64,000 nucleotides of DNA from positions 1 to 64,000 of the forward strand of contig NZ_QKRX01000004.1 of the NCBI RefSeq assembly GCF_003284585.1. Reading direction: 5' to 3'. Below are positions 25,281 to 35,041 of the stretch, piece after piece. The stretch comes from Nitrincola tibetensis (lineage in GTDB: Bacteria > Pseudomonadota > Gammaproteobacteria > Pseudomonadales > Balneatricaceae). How positions within the stretch are numbered: position 1 is the first letter of the stretch; every line of letters starts with the position of its first letter. The notes beneath the pieces were generated by a model. It saw only the letters and a list, made by a program, of their open reading frames with translations, ran no database searches and was not told where the DNA came from. A program made the translations under genes and the position numbers.

Positions 25281-25856
25281 ATGATAAGTTTGCAATACAA
25301 AGCGAATAAGGTTAAAAATCACACTCAGATTTTGTCACCTAGCACCCAACCCGATCGCGCGAGCCTTATGCAAAAAAGTCAAGAACTCTTAGTCATGCTA
25401 CGTCAGATAGTTCGAGCAACTGATATGTATGACAAACACCTTAGCCGCATGACAGGTCTTACCCTACCGCAGCTTTTATTAATGCAAACATTAGAATCGA
25501 AAGGGCCTATTACAGTAGGCTCATTAGCGAAGGAGATGAACTTAACACAAGCAACCGTTACCAGTATTCTGGATCGTTTAGAACGGAAACTATTGGTAAA
25601 ACGCGAGCGCAGTCAAAGCGACAAACGTAAAGTGCACGTCGTGACGACTGATGAAGGCGTCGAACTGCTTAAATCTGCGCCCACCACGCTGCAAGATGTT
25701 TTCATTAAACAGTTTGACCACTTACAAGCATGGGAACAATCAATGATTCTGGCGTCCTTCCAGCGAGTTGTAGAAATGCTGGATGCCCATCATATAGATG
25801 CCGCGCCAATGCTAGACATTGGTATTCTAGACCGCAGCGAAGACAGCTTAAACTAA
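25281..25856 (+). CDS. ectR: MarR-family regulator of ectoine synthesis (EctR-like)
   Basis: This 191-residue MarR-type winged-helix protein has a recognition region at [23 protein letters not shown], followed by the wing [21 protein letters not shown]. The start at 25281 has AGAAGG seven bases upstream; an in-frame TTG at 25251 has no such site. Divergent placement next to ectA is the arrangement of EctR, a repressor of ectABC-ask in methylotrophs and other halotolerant bacteria. Osmotic relief of repression is inferred by analogy. Confidence 0.88.
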   Translation: MISLQYKANKVKNHTQILSPSTQPDRASLMQKSQELLVMLRQIVRATDMYDKHLSRMTGLTLPQLLLMQTLESKGPITVGSLAKEMNLTQATVTSILDRLERKLLVKRERSQSDKRKVHVVTTDEGVELLKSAPTTLQDVFIKQFDHLQAWEQSMILASFQRVVEMLDAHHIDAAPMLDIGILDRSEDSLN

Positions 25857-25875
25857 CCCCCCCACTCTTTTCGAT

Positions 25876-25925
25876 GAGCAGAACACCGAGCATCTAAACA
25901 GATGCGTTAAGCTGCTCTATTTTGT
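25876..25925 (+). terminator. Nested hairpin terminator after ectR
   Basis: An outer stem GAGCAG/CTGCTC (25876-25881 with 25912-25917) encloses an inner stem GCATCT/AGATGC (25890-25905), followed by TATTTTG. It ends the MarR gene ahead of hisC. Confidence 0.65.
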
Positions 25926-25968
25926 TAGAATAGTCGTATTTTTTACTTTTGACGGGACGCATTGCATT

Positions 25969-27027
25969 ATGAGTAAGTTTTGGAGTCCGGCAATTCGCTC
26001 ACTCGTTCCCTACACGCCAGGCGAACAACCAAAAGTGTTGAATTTAATTAAACTCAACACGAACGAAAACCCCTACCCACCCGCGCCAGCGGTCACAAAC
26101 GCCATTCGCGAATTCGACACCTCACGATTGCGTTTATACCCAGACCCTGATGCCTCCATCCTAAAACAAGGATTGGCGGAATATCATAAAATCGATAAAT
26201 CTCAAGTGTTTGTTGGAAATGGTTCGGATGAAGTTCTAGCCTTGGCATTCATGGCTTTTTTCCGTCATGGAAAACCCCTGTCAATGCCAGAAACAACCTA
26301 TAGCTTTTATGAAGTGTATTGTGACTTACTAAATATAGAAGCCAGAAAAATTCCGCTGAATGCAAATTTTGAAATCAATCTTGATGATTACACTTCCGAA
26401 AACACAGGGATTATTTTTGCCAACCCAAATGCCCCAACTGGCATAGCTATCGGCTTGGATGAAATTGAAACCTTACTGAAACGCAATACAGAAACACTTG
26501 TATTGGTTGATGAAGCCTATGTCGATTTTGGCGCAAGAAGTGCTATTTCTTTAATCAATCAATACCCAAATCTACTTGTTTCACATACTTTCTCAAAATC
26601 CAGATCGCTTGCAGGCATGAGAGTTGGCTGTGCTTTTGGCCACCCCGAACTCATTGCAGGCTTAGAAAGAGTCAAGAATAGCTTTAACTCCTATCCACTC
26701 GACATGCTCGCCATCGCCACAGCAACTGAATCGCTGAAAGATGAAACTTACTTCCAAGCCACCTGCCAACGCATTAAGTCCACACGCGATCATGCTTCAA
26801 GCGCACTGGTCGATCTAGGTTTTAATGTTTTACCCTCAGCGGCAAACTTTATCTTCGCCTCTCACCCCAAATATGATGCCAAAGAGCTGATGCAGTATTT
26901 GCGAGACAAAAACATTCTTGTTCGTCATTTCACGCGCGCAGGAATTGATCAATTCTTACGAATCACCATTGGCACCGATGTGGAAATGTCAGAGCTCATC
27001 AATGCCCTCAAGGCACGTATTGACTAA
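25969..27027 (+). CDS. hisC: Histidinol-phosphate aminotransferase
   Basis: This 352-residue PLP enzyme is of aminotransferase fold type I and catalyses the imidazole-acetol phosphate step of histidine synthesis. Typical segments are [45 protein letters not shown] and the PLP lysine in [14 protein letters not shown]. It stands alone, away from other his genes, and ends at a strong hairpin. Closely related paralogues can act on aromatic amino acids, so the exact substrate is likely rather than proven. Confidence 0.9.
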   Translation: MSKFWSPAIRSLVPYTPGEQPKVLNLIKLNTNENPYPPAPAVTNAIREFDTSRLRLYPDPDASILKQGLAEYHKIDKSQVFVGNGSDEVLALAFMAFFRHGKPLSMPETTYSFYEVYCDLLNIEARKIPLNANFEINLDDYTSENTGIIFANPNAPTGIAIGLDEIETLLKRNTETLVLVDEAYVDFGARSAISLINQYPNLLVSHTFSKSRSLAGMRVGCAFGHPELIAGLERVKNSFNSYPLDMLAIATATESLKDETYFQATCQRIKSTRDHASSALVDLGFNVLPSAANFIFASHPKYDAKELMQYLRDKNILVRHFTRAGIDQFLRITIGTDVEMSELINALKARID

Positions 27028-27033
27028 ACGACA

Positions 27034-27069
27034 AGCACCAAGTCCAGTTATTCAATTGGACTTGGTGCT
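27034..27069. terminator. Convergent terminator between hisC and the GGDEF gene
   Basis: AGCACCAAGTCCA (27034-27046) and TGGACTTGGTGCT (27057-27069) form a perfect 13-bp stem with a ten-base loop. No long T run follows on either strand, so termination may be partial, but its position between convergent genes supports the call. Confidence 0.65.
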
Positions 27070-27091
27070 GTTAAGTTAAGCATACAAATAA

Positions 27092-27988
27092 TTAAGAATC
27101 GCCTTCAACTCGATTTCCACCGCAATGTCTGGCAATTGCAAGATTCTCAATAATTCGCTTCATCATTTCAGCAGCCGTATCTTCAGGACCTGATAAGCTT
27201 GAGACCCCTACACTGACTGTACAGGAGACATTACCTGATGCAGAAGGAATGTCCAACTCACCGACTAAACGGCGCGCACGTTCACCAGCAAGAACGGCCT
27301 GCTCATGATTTGTTTCTGGCAAAAACAACCCAATTTGATCATCGCCAAACCTCACCAAGAAATCAGCGGTACGTTTCATTTGATAAAGCGAGGTAACAAT
27401 TTGACGCAACAACTGATCACCCGCATCCCAGCCAAAATCATCATTTATGCGACTAAAATCATCAATATCAATCAACAACATACTGCAAATACCATCATAA
27501 CGCTGCGCTTGCGCTATATTTTGCTCCATAACAGGTATTAGCGCCCTTCGGTTATAAGCACCCGTTAATGAATCACGCTGAGCTTGATGGCTTATCTTAC
27601 GCTCTAACTTCTTCCGATCATTAATGTTACGCAAAGCCCAGACATAAGTGTCAGAATCGACACAACTTAAACGCGCTTCAAACCAAATGGTTTCCGACAA
27701 ACCCAAGGTTTTCAGCTCAGGCAAATGCTCAGGACGAAAAATATAGCGAGCCTTGCTTACTTCTCCGGAATCTTTTGCAGTGGATATCTGCTCACGCAAC
27801 GTTGTTAAAATTACGTCTGACAACACACTTTCAATTGATAAGCCACGTATTGAATCAGGATTGAGCCACACCTCATCGCCAACACTCACATACTGGATAC
27901 ACTGATCTTTAATTATGAAAACACAGTCCGCCGTGACCGCTAGAACAGACGCAAAACAAGACTCAGGAAACGTTTGCTCCTCTGACAT
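27092..27988 (-). CDS. PAS-GGDEF protein with degenerate catalytic motif and intact inhibitory site
   Basis: This 298-residue soluble protein has a PAS-like N-terminal domain (about 10-125) and a GGDEF-fold domain (about 135-295). The domain keeps DSLTGAYNRRAL and the DIDDFSRINDDFGWDAGD region. However, the active-site motif is G215-D-D-Q-I219 instead of GGDEF/GGEEF, with the catalytic glutamate changed to glutamine. The c-di-GMP-binding inhibitory site R206-T-A-D209 is exactly where it should be. It is therefore probably not a diguanylate cyclase but could be a c-di-GMP receptor. It is a single gene, convergent with hisC. Confidence 0.85.
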   Translation of the reverse strand: MSEEQTFPESCFASVLAVTADCVFIIKDQCIQYVSVGDEVWLNPDSIRGLSIESVLSDVILTTLREQISTAKDSGEVSKARYIFRPEHLPELKTLGLSETIWFEARLSCVDSDTYVWALRNINDRKKLERKISHQAQRDSLTGAYNRRALIPVMEQNIAQAQRYDGICSMLLIDIDDFSRINDDFGWDAGDQLLRQIVTSLYQMKRTADFLVRFGDDQIGLFLPETNHEQAVLAGERARRLVGELDIPSASGNVSCTVSVGVSSLSGPEDTAAEMMKRIIENLAIARHCGGNRVEGDS

Positions 27989-28072
27989 ACTTCACCTCGA
28001 TATTTGAAAAACCCTGAGTACTCACCTCCCTTTAGGTCGATAAGACATAGGACAAATTCATTTACTCTATGA

Positions 28073-28381
28073 TTATTTAAACGGCTGAATCATCAGCTCA
28101 ACGGCTGCTTTAAGTGTACTATCAGAGCAACTAAAGCAAGTTCCTTTAGGCGGCATAGCCCCTTTTCCGGAAATGACTGTTTGAGTTAGGGCATCTAAAT
28201 CCTTTTCTAGCCGAGGGGCCCAAGCAGCTACATCATCCATTTTGGGGGCACCTGCTAAACCTGCATTATGGCACGCTAGACAATGGCGATCTAAGATGCC
28301 TTGTAAGTCATCTTGTGACCATGCGATTGAAGCACTTAAACATAAACTTATGACACCTACTGATGAAAGCACTTTTTTCAT
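28073..28381 (-). CDS. Periplasmic cytochrome c5-type protein
   Basis: This 102-residue exported monohaem cytochrome has a signal peptide (MKKVLSSVGVISLCLSASIAWS), the haem-binding motif CLACH near residue 34 and a likely axial methionine in GKGAMPPKG. A second cysteine pair, CFSC, near the C-terminus is typical of cytochrome c5, where it forms a disulfide. It is likely a small electron carrier for a terminal oxidase or other respiratory partner. It stands alone between the GGDEF gene and the htpG terminator. Confidence 0.9.
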   Translation of the reverse strand: MKKVLSSVGVISLCLSASIAWSQDDLQGILDRHCLACHNAGLAGAPKMDDVAAWAPRLEKDLDALTQTVISGKGAMPPKGTCFSCSDSTLKAAVELMIQPFK

Positions 28382-28483
28382 TTTTATAACCTCATCGACA
28401 GCTATTTAACCCGAGGATACCCGAGAAGAGCCAACAAATCGATAGATTAAGTTCTGGTTTTTGCTTTGGATCATCTAGAACGA

Positions 28484-28525
28484 AAAAAGCCTGATGCTGC
28501 CATAAAACTGCATCAGGCTTTTTAG
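28484..28525. terminator. Bidirectional terminator downstream of htpG
   Basis: AAAAGCCTGATGC and GCATCAGGCTTTT form a stem of about 13 bp (28485-28523) with a short loop, with A on one side and T on the other. It ends htpG on the minus strand. Confidence 0.88.
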
Positions 28526-28537
28526 TAAAAGCAGATA

Positions 28538-30466
28538 TTAAGCGCTCAACTCCAACAAAAGCTTATTCAATCGAGCAATGTAGGCCGAAGGATCATCTAA
28601 CTGCCCCCCCGCTGCAATCTGAGCTTGATCAAACAGGATTTTAGCCAGCTCGGAGAAACGCTCTTCATCAGGCTCTTGATCAAGTTTTACGATCAATGGA
28701 TGTTCTGGGTTCAGCTCAAAAATGGGCTTGGTGTCTGGAACCTTCTGACCGGCCGCTTCCATAATCTTACGCATCTGTAGACCCATGTCGTAGTCACCAA
28801 GAACAAGGCACGCAGGTGAGTCCGTTAAACGATGCGTTACTCGCACATCCGACACCTGCTCAGCCAGAACAGGCTTGATCCGCTCAATCAGGCCATCCAA
28901 TTGTTTAGCGGTTTCTTCCTGCTGTTTTTTCTCGTCTTCGGTTTCAACCTGACCAAGATTCAGCTCACCCTTCGTCACGTCTTGGAAAGACTTACCATCA
29001 AAATCGAAGAGCTGCCCCATCATCCACTCATCAATGCGATCAGTGAGCAAGAGTACTTCTATTTCTTTTTTACGGAAGATTTCGAGATGCGGGCTATTTT
29101 TAGCCGTGTTGTAGTTATCAGCAACCACGTAATAGATCTTTTCTTGCCCCTCTTTCATACGGGCAATATAATCTTCAAGGCTTACAGACTGCTCTGAGTT
29201 TCCTGTATGCGTTGAAGCAAAGCGCATCAGTTTAAGAATCTTTTCGCGATTAGAGTAATCTTCAGCTGGGCCCTCTTTCAGAACCTGACCGAACTCTTTC
29301 CAGAAAGTACTGTATTTTTCAGCATCATCCTTCGCAAGCTTGGATAGCATATCCAGCACACGCTTAGTCAAGGCAGTACGCAACTTATCGACATTAGAGT
29401 CTTTTTGCAAAATCTCGCGAGAAACGTTCAGAGATAGATTATTGGTATCAATAACTCCCTTGATAAAACGCAAGTATAGGGGCAAGAACTGATCGGCCTG
29501 ATCCATAATAAAAACGCGCTGAACATAGAGTTTTAAGCCTTTGGGGGCTTCTCTATTCCATAAATCATAAGGAGCTTTCTCTGGTAAATAGAGCAGGCTT
29601 GTGTATTCAAGGTTACCCTCAACCTTGTTATGTGACCAAGTCAACGGGTCGGTGAAATCATGAGAGATATGCTTGTAAAATTCAGTGTAGTCTTCATCTT
29701 TAACTTCAGATTTACTACGCGTCCAAAGCGCTGTTGCTCGGTTGACTGACTCAAACTCAGGCACCGCTGAAACCTCAGCTTTTTCGCCATCTTCGTCATC
29801 GGCATCCAACGCAGGCGTATCCTTCTGCATCAGCACTGGGAAACTGATGTGGTCAGAGTATTTGCGTACAAGCGAGCGTAAACGCCATCCATCTGCAAAC
29901 TCTTCTTCACCTTCTTTCAGGTGCAATACGATACGTGTACCACGTCCCGCTTTTTCAGTGGTCGCTATCGTGAATTCGCCCTCACCCATGGACGACCAAT
30001 GAACAGCATTGGTAATCGCCTCACCTGCACGGCGCGTAAATACATCAACTTTATCGGCCACAATAAAGGCGGAGTAAAAACCCACACCAAACTGCCCAAT
30101 CAACTGAGAATCTTTAGATTGATCACCCGTCATATTGGATAAAAAGCTAGCGGTTCCAGACTTAGCGATAGTACCAAGATGATCAATCACTTCCTGACGA
30201 GTCATCCCGATGCCATTGTCTTCAATCGTCACCGTTTTAGCGTCTTTATCAAAGGTGATATGGATTTTAAGATCAGAATCGCCTTCGTAAATATCACCCT
30301 TAGAGACCGCTTCGAAGCGCAATTTTTCAGCGGCATCAGATGCGTTAGAAATCAACTCACGAAGAAAAATTTCCTTGTTCGAATACAACGAATGCACCAT
30401 GAGGTGCAGTAATTGTTTAACTTCTGTTTGAAAGCCAAGTGTCTCTTTGCTGGTTTCTGTACTCAT
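28538..30466 (-). CDS. htpG: Molecular chaperone HtpG (Hsp90)
   Basis: This 642-residue Hsp90-family ATPase assists folding and stress recovery. The N-terminal nucleotide-binding domain shows [34 protein letters not shown], and [17 protein letters not shown]. The middle domain has the [10 protein letters not shown] region and LNVSREILQ. The C-terminal domain lacks the eukaryotic MEEVD tail, as usual. The length is normal. A heat-shock-like promoter lies about 130 bp upstream at 30594-30620. Confidence 0.97.
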   Translation of the reverse strand: MSTETSKETLGFQTEVKQLLHLMVHSLYSNKEIFLRELISNASDAAEKLRFEAVSKGDIYEGDSDLKIHITFDKDAKTVTIEDNGIGMTRQEVIDHLGTIAKSGTASFLSNMTGDQSKDSQLIGQFGVGFYSAFIVADKVDVFTRRAGEAITNAVHWSSMGEGEFTIATTEKAGRGTRIVLHLKEGEEEFADGWRLRSLVRKYSDHISFPVLMQKDTPALDADDEDGEKAEVSAVPEFESVNRATALWTRSKSEVKDEDYTEFYKHISHDFTDPLTWSHNKVEGNLEYTSLLYLPEKAPYDLWNREAPKGLKLYVQRVFIMDQADQFLPLYLRFIKGVIDTNNLSLNVSREILQKDSNVDKLRTALTKRVLDMLSKLAKDDAEKYSTFWKEFGQVLKEGPAEDYSNREKILKLMRFASTHTGNSEQSVSLEDYIARMKEGQEKIYYVVADNYNTAKNSPHLEIFRKKEIEVLLLTDRIDEWMMGQLFDFDGKSFQDVTKGELNLGQVETEDEKKQQEETAKQLDGLIERIKPVLAEQVSDVRVTHRLTDSPACLVLGDYDMGLQMRKIMEAAGQKVPDTKPIFELNPEHPLIVKLDQEPDEERFSELAKILFDQAQIAAGGQLDDPSAYIARLNKLLLELSA

Positions 30467-30546
30467 CGCTACCTCTGTTCATGTTAAGGATAAAAAACAC
30501 ACGCTTGGACACACTTCGTGACCCGTGCGTTATCTCCAAAGTATCT

Positions 30547-30576
30547 TGATGAGCCGCTAGTGTTAGAGGCTCATCA
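30547..30576 (-). promoter_or_regulatory. 5' leader hairpin of htpG
   Basis: TGATGAGCC (30547-30555) and GGCTCATCA (30568-30576) form a 9-bp stem in the leader transcribed from the putative heat-shock promoter. It has no T run on the minus strand, so it is not an obvious terminator. It could influence message stability or temperature response; this is inference. Confidence 0.4.
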
Positions 30577-30593
30577 TCTGATCATGCATGAAT

Positions 30594-30620
30594 GATGAGG
30601 GCGCAAACCTGAATTTCAAG
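30594..30620 (-). promoter_or_regulatory. Sigma-32-like heat-shock promoter of htpG
   Basis: On the minus strand CTTGAAA (30620-30614) is followed after 12 bases by CCCTCATC (30601-30594). This closely fits the sigma-32 consensus CTTGAAA and CCCCATNT and is placed for a leader of about 120 bases before htpG. It begins just after the end of the upstream DUF599 gene. Confidence 0.7.
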
Positions 30621-30623
30621 TCT

Positions 30624-31385
30624 TCAGCGTGTACCATTTTCGCTTGTGTTTACAATCGGACGATTTAACTCTGAACTCATCGTTAGGGTTTTCATCGTGG
30701 AAGAGGTAAATTCACGTCGATAAAGCACAAAAACTACAATGCAGCTAAGGAGTATAAATAACCAAGGATTAATGAGCCATACCATGACGGGAATACTGAA
30801 ATAATAGGATCGGAGGCCTATATTAAAACTGTTAGCTGCCATTGACGTCATTTTCGCAATACGAGCGGCATGTGCATCACGTTCACGTTCACTGATACTC
30901 TCTGATGGCAAAGGAGCACCACCGATCATCACCGACGCAAAACCATATTGTCTCAGACTCCATGTGAATTTGAAAAAGGCGTAGACAAACAACATGAGCA
31001 TCACCAGTAGTTTTAACTCCCATTCTTGCTTAGTTGCCGCCATTGCAAACGGTATTTCTTCAATCAGGTTAATCGCCTTTTCCGTCGAGCTCATGACTGT
31101 CAGTATACCGGCCATGACTAGAATGGTTGTGCTGGCAAAAAAGGATACACTTCGTTCAAGGTTAGCAATCGCCGTTGTATCCGCAATACGATTATCTCGC
31201 GTGAGCATGCGAATCATCCATTCAGTCCGATAAATATGCATGATGCTCGCAAGGCAGGGTGTGGTATAACTTTTTGCTCTCGCATAATACATATAGCCGT
31301 TAAAGCAAAAGAGAAACCAGGCCAACGCCATAAGGTTAACCCAGTTATAGGTCAAAAACTCTAGTAAAACGTCCATAAATCTCAT
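30624..31385 (-). CDS. DUF599 family membrane protein
   Basis: This protein of about 253 residues has four to five predicted membrane segments: near 5-28, 82-102, 125-145, 196-225 and after. The opening pattern NWVNLMALAWFLFCFNGYMYYAR and the YRTEWMIRMLTRDNRIADT segment fit the DUF599 family, whose function is not established. A second ATG at 31376 may be the true start. It lies upstream of htpG on the same strand, but htpG appears to have its own promoter. Confidence 0.8.
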   Translation of the reverse strand: MRFMDVLLEFLTYNWVNLMALAWFLFCFNGYMYYARAKSYTTPCLASIMHIYRTEWMIRMLTRDNRIADTTAIANLERSVSFFASTTILVMAGILTVMSSTEKAINLIEEIPFAMAATKQEWELKLLVMLMLFVYAFFKFTWSLRQYGFASVMIGGAPLPSESISERERDAHAARIAKMTSMAANSFNIGLRSYYFSIPVMVWLINPWLFILLSCIVVFVLYRREFTSSTMKTLTMSSELNRPIVNTSENGTR

Positions 31386-31502
31386 CTCGGCAAGGATAAA
31401 GGCCCTTCAAATATACAGTAAACATGCATTAATTCCATTGCTTTTAATGTATCAAAAAGTAATTAGATCACTGATCTCAAAGTACATTATTGACCTCGCG
31501 CA

Positions 31503-32981
31503 TTAAGATGAGCAGGTTAAACAAATAGCCGCAGCCCATTCTGGTGGGGCTTGTGTAAAGGATGTCATATCCGGTCGTAAATCACTCGGGCAACGCAACA
31601 ACGGCATCAATTCATTCACCTTGCGGTAATCACCTTGCTCAGCTTCTCGAATTGCCTCCTCAGCCATGTAGTTCCGTAGAATATAATAAGGATTCACGGA
31701 GCGCATTTGTGCACGTCGAATCGCAGGACTCGCCGCCTCTAAAGAAGCACGCCTATAATATTTTTCTAGCCATTGTAAAAAAACAGGTGCTTTTGTCGGA
31801 AAATAATTCGCGATATCCGTTACACTCAACAAATCAACAAGGGGGATATCGACTAAGTCACTAAAAAAACGGTGAATATCCACTCTATCCTTTTTAAATA
31901 AATCCCAAAGCTCTGCAATTAAATCAGCATCTTCAGGCTTGGATTTCAAAAGCCCTAAACGTGCACACTTACGCTCCAACTCAAAGCGGGCTTGCTGTTC
32001 GGAAAAAACGGCCAATTCCGCCTCTAATGCTTTGCGCTCAACCAAGGGCAACAGCGCCTGAGCCAAACAGGCCATATTCCATAAAACAACGGCAGGTTGA
32101 CGGAAAAAAGCATATCGCCCTGCATCATCATTTTTGTTGGCAATGTGATCAGGCTCATAATTATCCAGAAATGTGAAAGGGCCATAGTCGAACGTTTCAC
32201 CAATAATAGACATATTATCTGTGTTCAAAACACCATGAACGAAGCCATAGGCTTGCCACCAAGCGACTAAACGCGCTGTACGATTGGCAATTTCTTTGAA
32301 CATTTCCAAATACGGATTTTCATGACTCCGCAAACTCGGATAAAAGCGATCGAGGCAATAATCAGCCAAGCGCTTGAGATCATCATGGCGATTACTGTAA
32401 TAGAAATATTCAAAATGCCCAAAGCGTATGTGACAAGGCGTCACCCTAACCACTAGGGCACAGGGCTCCATACCTATACGCCGCGTATACTCTTCACTGC
32501 CTAACAAACAAAGGGCTTGTGTCGAAGGAATACCTAGGCCTGTCATCGCTTCGCTTACCAAGTATTCTCGAATACTGGAACGTAGCACTGCTCTCCCATC
32601 GCCAAAACGTGAAAACGCTGTTCGTCCAGCTCCCTTGAGATGTAAATCCCAACGTTGCCCTTTAGAGTTCACCACTTCACCCAGTAGCAACCCTCTACCA
32701 TCCCCTAAATCTGGATTGTAATGACCAAACTGATGCCCTGTATATTTCATTGCCAACGGCTCAGCGCCCGGCAAAGGCTCCATTCCCGAAAAATACTTTA
32801 TCAATCCGTCTGGATGCGTTTGACAAGGATCTAAATCCAGCAAGGCCGCCACCCTCGGATTAAAGCTAATCAAATGAACATTTTTAAGGGGCTCTGGCTC
32901 TCTCAACTGGTACCAGGTATCGGGTAACTGCCGATATGTATTATCAAAATTGAGTTTTTCTAGGGTTCGGTTGTACGCCAT
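31503..32981 (-). CDS. selO: Protein adenylyltransferase SelO (YdiU/UPF0061)
   Basis: This 492-residue pseudokinase-fold enzyme transfers AMP to protein side chains, a redox-linked function shown for SelO homologues. Typical segments are MKYTGHQFGHYNPDLGDGRG, LKGAGRTAFSRFGDGRA, and the catalytic HGVLNTDNMSI then DYGPFTFLD. It ends CLTCSS, the place where eukaryotic homologues carry selenocysteine; here both are cysteines. The start at 32981 follows GGAGG by seven bases; the GTG before it is less likely. It is a single gene, divergent from the DUF3301 gene. Confidence 0.94.
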   Translation of the reverse strand: MAYNRTLEKLNFDNTYRQLPDTWYQLREPEPLKNVHLISFNPRVAALLDLDPCQTHPDGLIKYFSGMEPLPGAEPLAMKYTGHQFGHYNPDLGDGRGLLLGEVVNSKGQRWDLHLKGAGRTAFSRFGDGRAVLRSSIREYLVSEAMTGLGIPSTQALCLLGSEEYTRRIGMEPCALVVRVTPCHIRFGHFEYFYYSNRHDDLKRLADYCLDRFYPSLRSHENPYLEMFKEIANRTARLVAWWQAYGFVHGVLNTDNMSIIGETFDYGPFTFLDNYEPDHIANKNDDAGRYAFFRQPAVVLWNMACLAQALLPLVERKALEAELAVFSEQQARFELERKCARLGLLKSKPEDADLIAELWDLFKKDRVDIHRFFSDLVDIPLVDLLSVTDIANYFPTKAPVFLQWLEKYYRRASLEAASPAIRRAQMRSVNPYYILRNYMAEEAIREAEQGDYRKVNELMPLLRCPSDLRPDMTSFTQAPPEWAAAICLTCSS

Positions 32982-33117
32982 CACTTAACCTCCGTCATTC
33001 GACCATCGCCTATACCTTACCATTTTTATCAAGTATTAACAGCGTTGCAAATGTAAGGCTTTTAACAAATACTTCGCCTCACACTTTAACTGCCTTTGAT
33101 AACGGGTAGATTCGACT

Positions 33118-33438
33118 ATGACATTGGATTTAATTGATCTTGTGGTTTTTCTTGGCATCGGCGTCATTGCATTGACCTGGTGGAACAACCTAAAGGCAAA
33201 AGAACAGGCACTGAAAGCGGTGATACAATATTGTGATAGACATCATTTACAGTTACTCGATCAAAGCATTGCCCTGATCAAAATAAGACCTGCACGAAAT
33301 GAAGCTGGCCATTTACATTTAAAACGAACCTATCTATTTGAGTTCACAAGCACAGGAGATGAGCGCTACAAAGGTAAAGCCTTTATGCTTGGATCAAGTG
33401 TTTATAAACTGGATGTTGATGCACACAGAATCGACTAG
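33118..33438 (+). CDS. DUF3301 family membrane-anchored protein
   Basis: This 106-residue protein has one N-terminal membrane helix (about 5-22) followed by a small cytosolic domain with AKEQALKAVIQYCDRHHLQLLDQS and RTYLFEFTSTGDERYKG, the pattern of DUF3301. The function is unknown. Its stop codon overlaps that of the convergent ybaK gene within CTAG (33435-33438). Confidence 0.85.
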   Translation: MTLDLIDLVVFLGIGVIALTWWNNLKAKEQALKAVIQYCDRHHLQLLDQSIALIKIRPARNEAGHLHLKRTYLFEFTSTGDERYKGKAFMLGSSVYKLDVDAHRID

Positions 33439-33905
33439 TCAAGAACAAGACCTGCCCATTGCCCTTCTGTTAAAGACTTAAAATCGGATGGATGTAACTC
33501 AACATCTAACCCCCGACGCCCTGCGCTCACGAACATAGACGTTAATGTTTCTGCTGAGCGATCAATAAAGGTTCTAAGCCGCTTTTTCTGGCCGAGGGGG
33601 CTAACACCACCGAGCACATACCCAGTTACACGCTCTACTTGAGCTTTATTCGCCATTTCAACTTTTTTTGCGCCACTGACTTTAGCCAAGCGCTTTAGAT
33701 TCAAACGCTCGGCAACAGGGACAACGGCTACAACAAGCTCTTTGCCATCGAGGCTGACAACGAGAGTTTTAAAAACGCGTTCAGATGACACTCCAAGTTT
33801 TTCAGCGGCTTCTAGGCCATAAGAACTTACACTTGGATCATGTTGATATTCATGAATCTGAAAAGAAACGTTCGCTTTTTTTAATAGGTTAATACAAGGA
33901 GTCAT
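33435..33905 (-). CDS. ybaK: Cys-tRNA(Pro) deacylase YbaK
   Basis: This 156-residue protein of the YbaK/EbsC family hydrolyses cysteine wrongly attached to proline tRNA. It shows VFKTLVVSLDGKELVVAVVP with the catalytic lysine in RVFKTLV, LAKVSGAKKVEMA, and the conserved GYVLGGVSPLGQKKRL loop. The length is normal for the family. Confidence 0.93.
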   Translation of the reverse strand: MTPCINLLKKANVSFQIHEYQHDPSVSSYGLEAAEKLGVSSERVFKTLVVSLDGKELVVAVVPVAERLNLKRLAKVSGAKKVEMANKAQVERVTGYVLGGVSPLGQKKRLRTFIDRSAETLTSMFVSAGRRGLDVELHPSDFKSLTEGQWAGLVLD

Positions 33906-34005
33906 ATAGTCCGCATACGTGTGCTATCGGGTTCAACCCTTAGGGTCTGACGACAAAATCACACGTTAGCAATTGATCCCTATTGGTGCAAGGACTGCTG
34001 GTGTA

Positions 34006-34359
34006 TTAATGATGCCTAGACTGCTGCTCCCGCTGTAGAATCTGATCCGCATCAAGTGAGGCGATTGAAACACTAGGATTGATTGGGATCTCACCTTGAA
34101 GCTGTAATGCCTGATAACGCAAAGCACACACTCGCAGAAAAGAGGTGAAGTTACCCAAATCATGCCCAGCATCAATCGACTCATGGTAAAGTCGGGTGAT
34201 AAGTTGAGGGGTTTGCATACCATCGCGTTGAGCGATTTCTTCCAGCAACTTCCAGAAATATTTTTCCATCCGAACGCTGGTCACCATCCCATCGATACGC
34301 AATGAGTGCGTGTCACTTTTCCATAAAGCCGGATCGGCATTGATGAATAATCGGCACAT
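34006..34359 (-). CDS. Ribbon-helix-helix domain protein
   Basis: This 117-residue protein has, after a short leader, the segment SLRIDGMVTSVRMEKYFWKLLEEIAQRDG. It fits a ribbon-helix-helix DNA-binding fold of the type annotated in proteobacteria as ribbon-helix-helix domain-containing protein. The rest is helical and ends glutamine- and histidine-rich. It is preceded 21 bp away on the same strand by a DJ-1/PfpI gene, so the pair may be co-transcribed. Its DNA target is unknown. Confidence 0.75.
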   Translation of the reverse strand: MCRLFINADPALWKSDTHSLRIDGMVTSVRMEKYFWKLLEEIAQRDGMQTPQLITRLYHESIDAGHDLGNFTSFLRVCALRYQALQLQGEIPINPSVSIASLDADQILQREQQSRHH

Positions 34360-34380
34360 ACCCCTCTCCTTATATCAGAT

Positions 34381-34944
34381 TTACGTCAGCAGTTTTTGGA
34401 ACTGTGCTAACCAGTCCGGATGGGCAGGCCAAGCTGGCGCTGTCACCAAATTACCATCCGTTATGGCTGCATCCACAGCAATATCGGCATACTCGGCGCC
34501 ACTGGCCTCCACTTCAGGCCGACAAGCCGGGTAGGCTGAGCAGCGTTTCCCTTCTAACACTTTAGCAGCTGATAGCAATTGTGCACCATGGCAAATGGCC
34601 GCAATGGGTTTATTTGTTTCTGCAAAATGCTGCACCATTGCCAACACCTTTGGATTCAAGCGGAGGTATTCGGGGGCACGACCTCCTGGAATGACCAAAG
34701 CATCGTAATCACTTGCTTCAACCGAATCGAAACTGGCATTCAACGTAAATCGGTGGCCTGGTTTCTCGCTGTAGGTCTGATCTCCTTCAAAATCATGAAT
34801 AGCAGTGGCGATGCTGTCACCTGCTTGCTTGTCTGGGCATACGGCATGAACCTTATGGCCAAATGCTTGCAGGGCTTGAAACGGCACCATAGTTTCATAA
34901 TCCTCGGTGAAATCTCCGGTAATCATCAATATTTTCTTGCTCAT
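34381..34944 (-). CDS. DJ-1/PfpI family protein
   Basis: This 187-residue protein has the class I glutamine-amidotransferase-like fold. The nucleophile elbow is visible as AICHGAQLL, with Cys near residue 118; other landmarks are [26 protein letters not shown] and [20 protein letters not shown]. Members include chaperones, glyoxalase-like and intracellular protease-like proteins, so the reaction cannot be fixed from sequence alone. Confidence 0.88.
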   Translation of the reverse strand: MSKKILMITGDFTEDYETMVPFQALQAFGHKVHAVCPDKQAGDSIATAIHDFEGDQTYSEKPGHRFTLNASFDSVEASDYDALVIPGGRAPEYLRLNPKVLAMVQHFAETNKPIAAICHGAQLLSAAKVLEGKRCSAYPACRPEVEASGAEYADIAVDAAITDGNLVTAPAWPAHPDWLAQFQKLLT

Positions 34945-35041
34945 CTGGGGCCTCCTTTACTTGTTATAACCCTGTGTTAAGACTCTCATAGACCACGGCC
35001 TTAAGGGTATTACAGTGTTACTACGTATCAAGCGACTCCCC

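Noticed and set aside
34579-34980. 133-codon plus-strand open frame opposite the DJ-1 gene
   Set aside because: Antisense shadow; the minus-strand gene has the nucleophile-elbow motif and a normal length.
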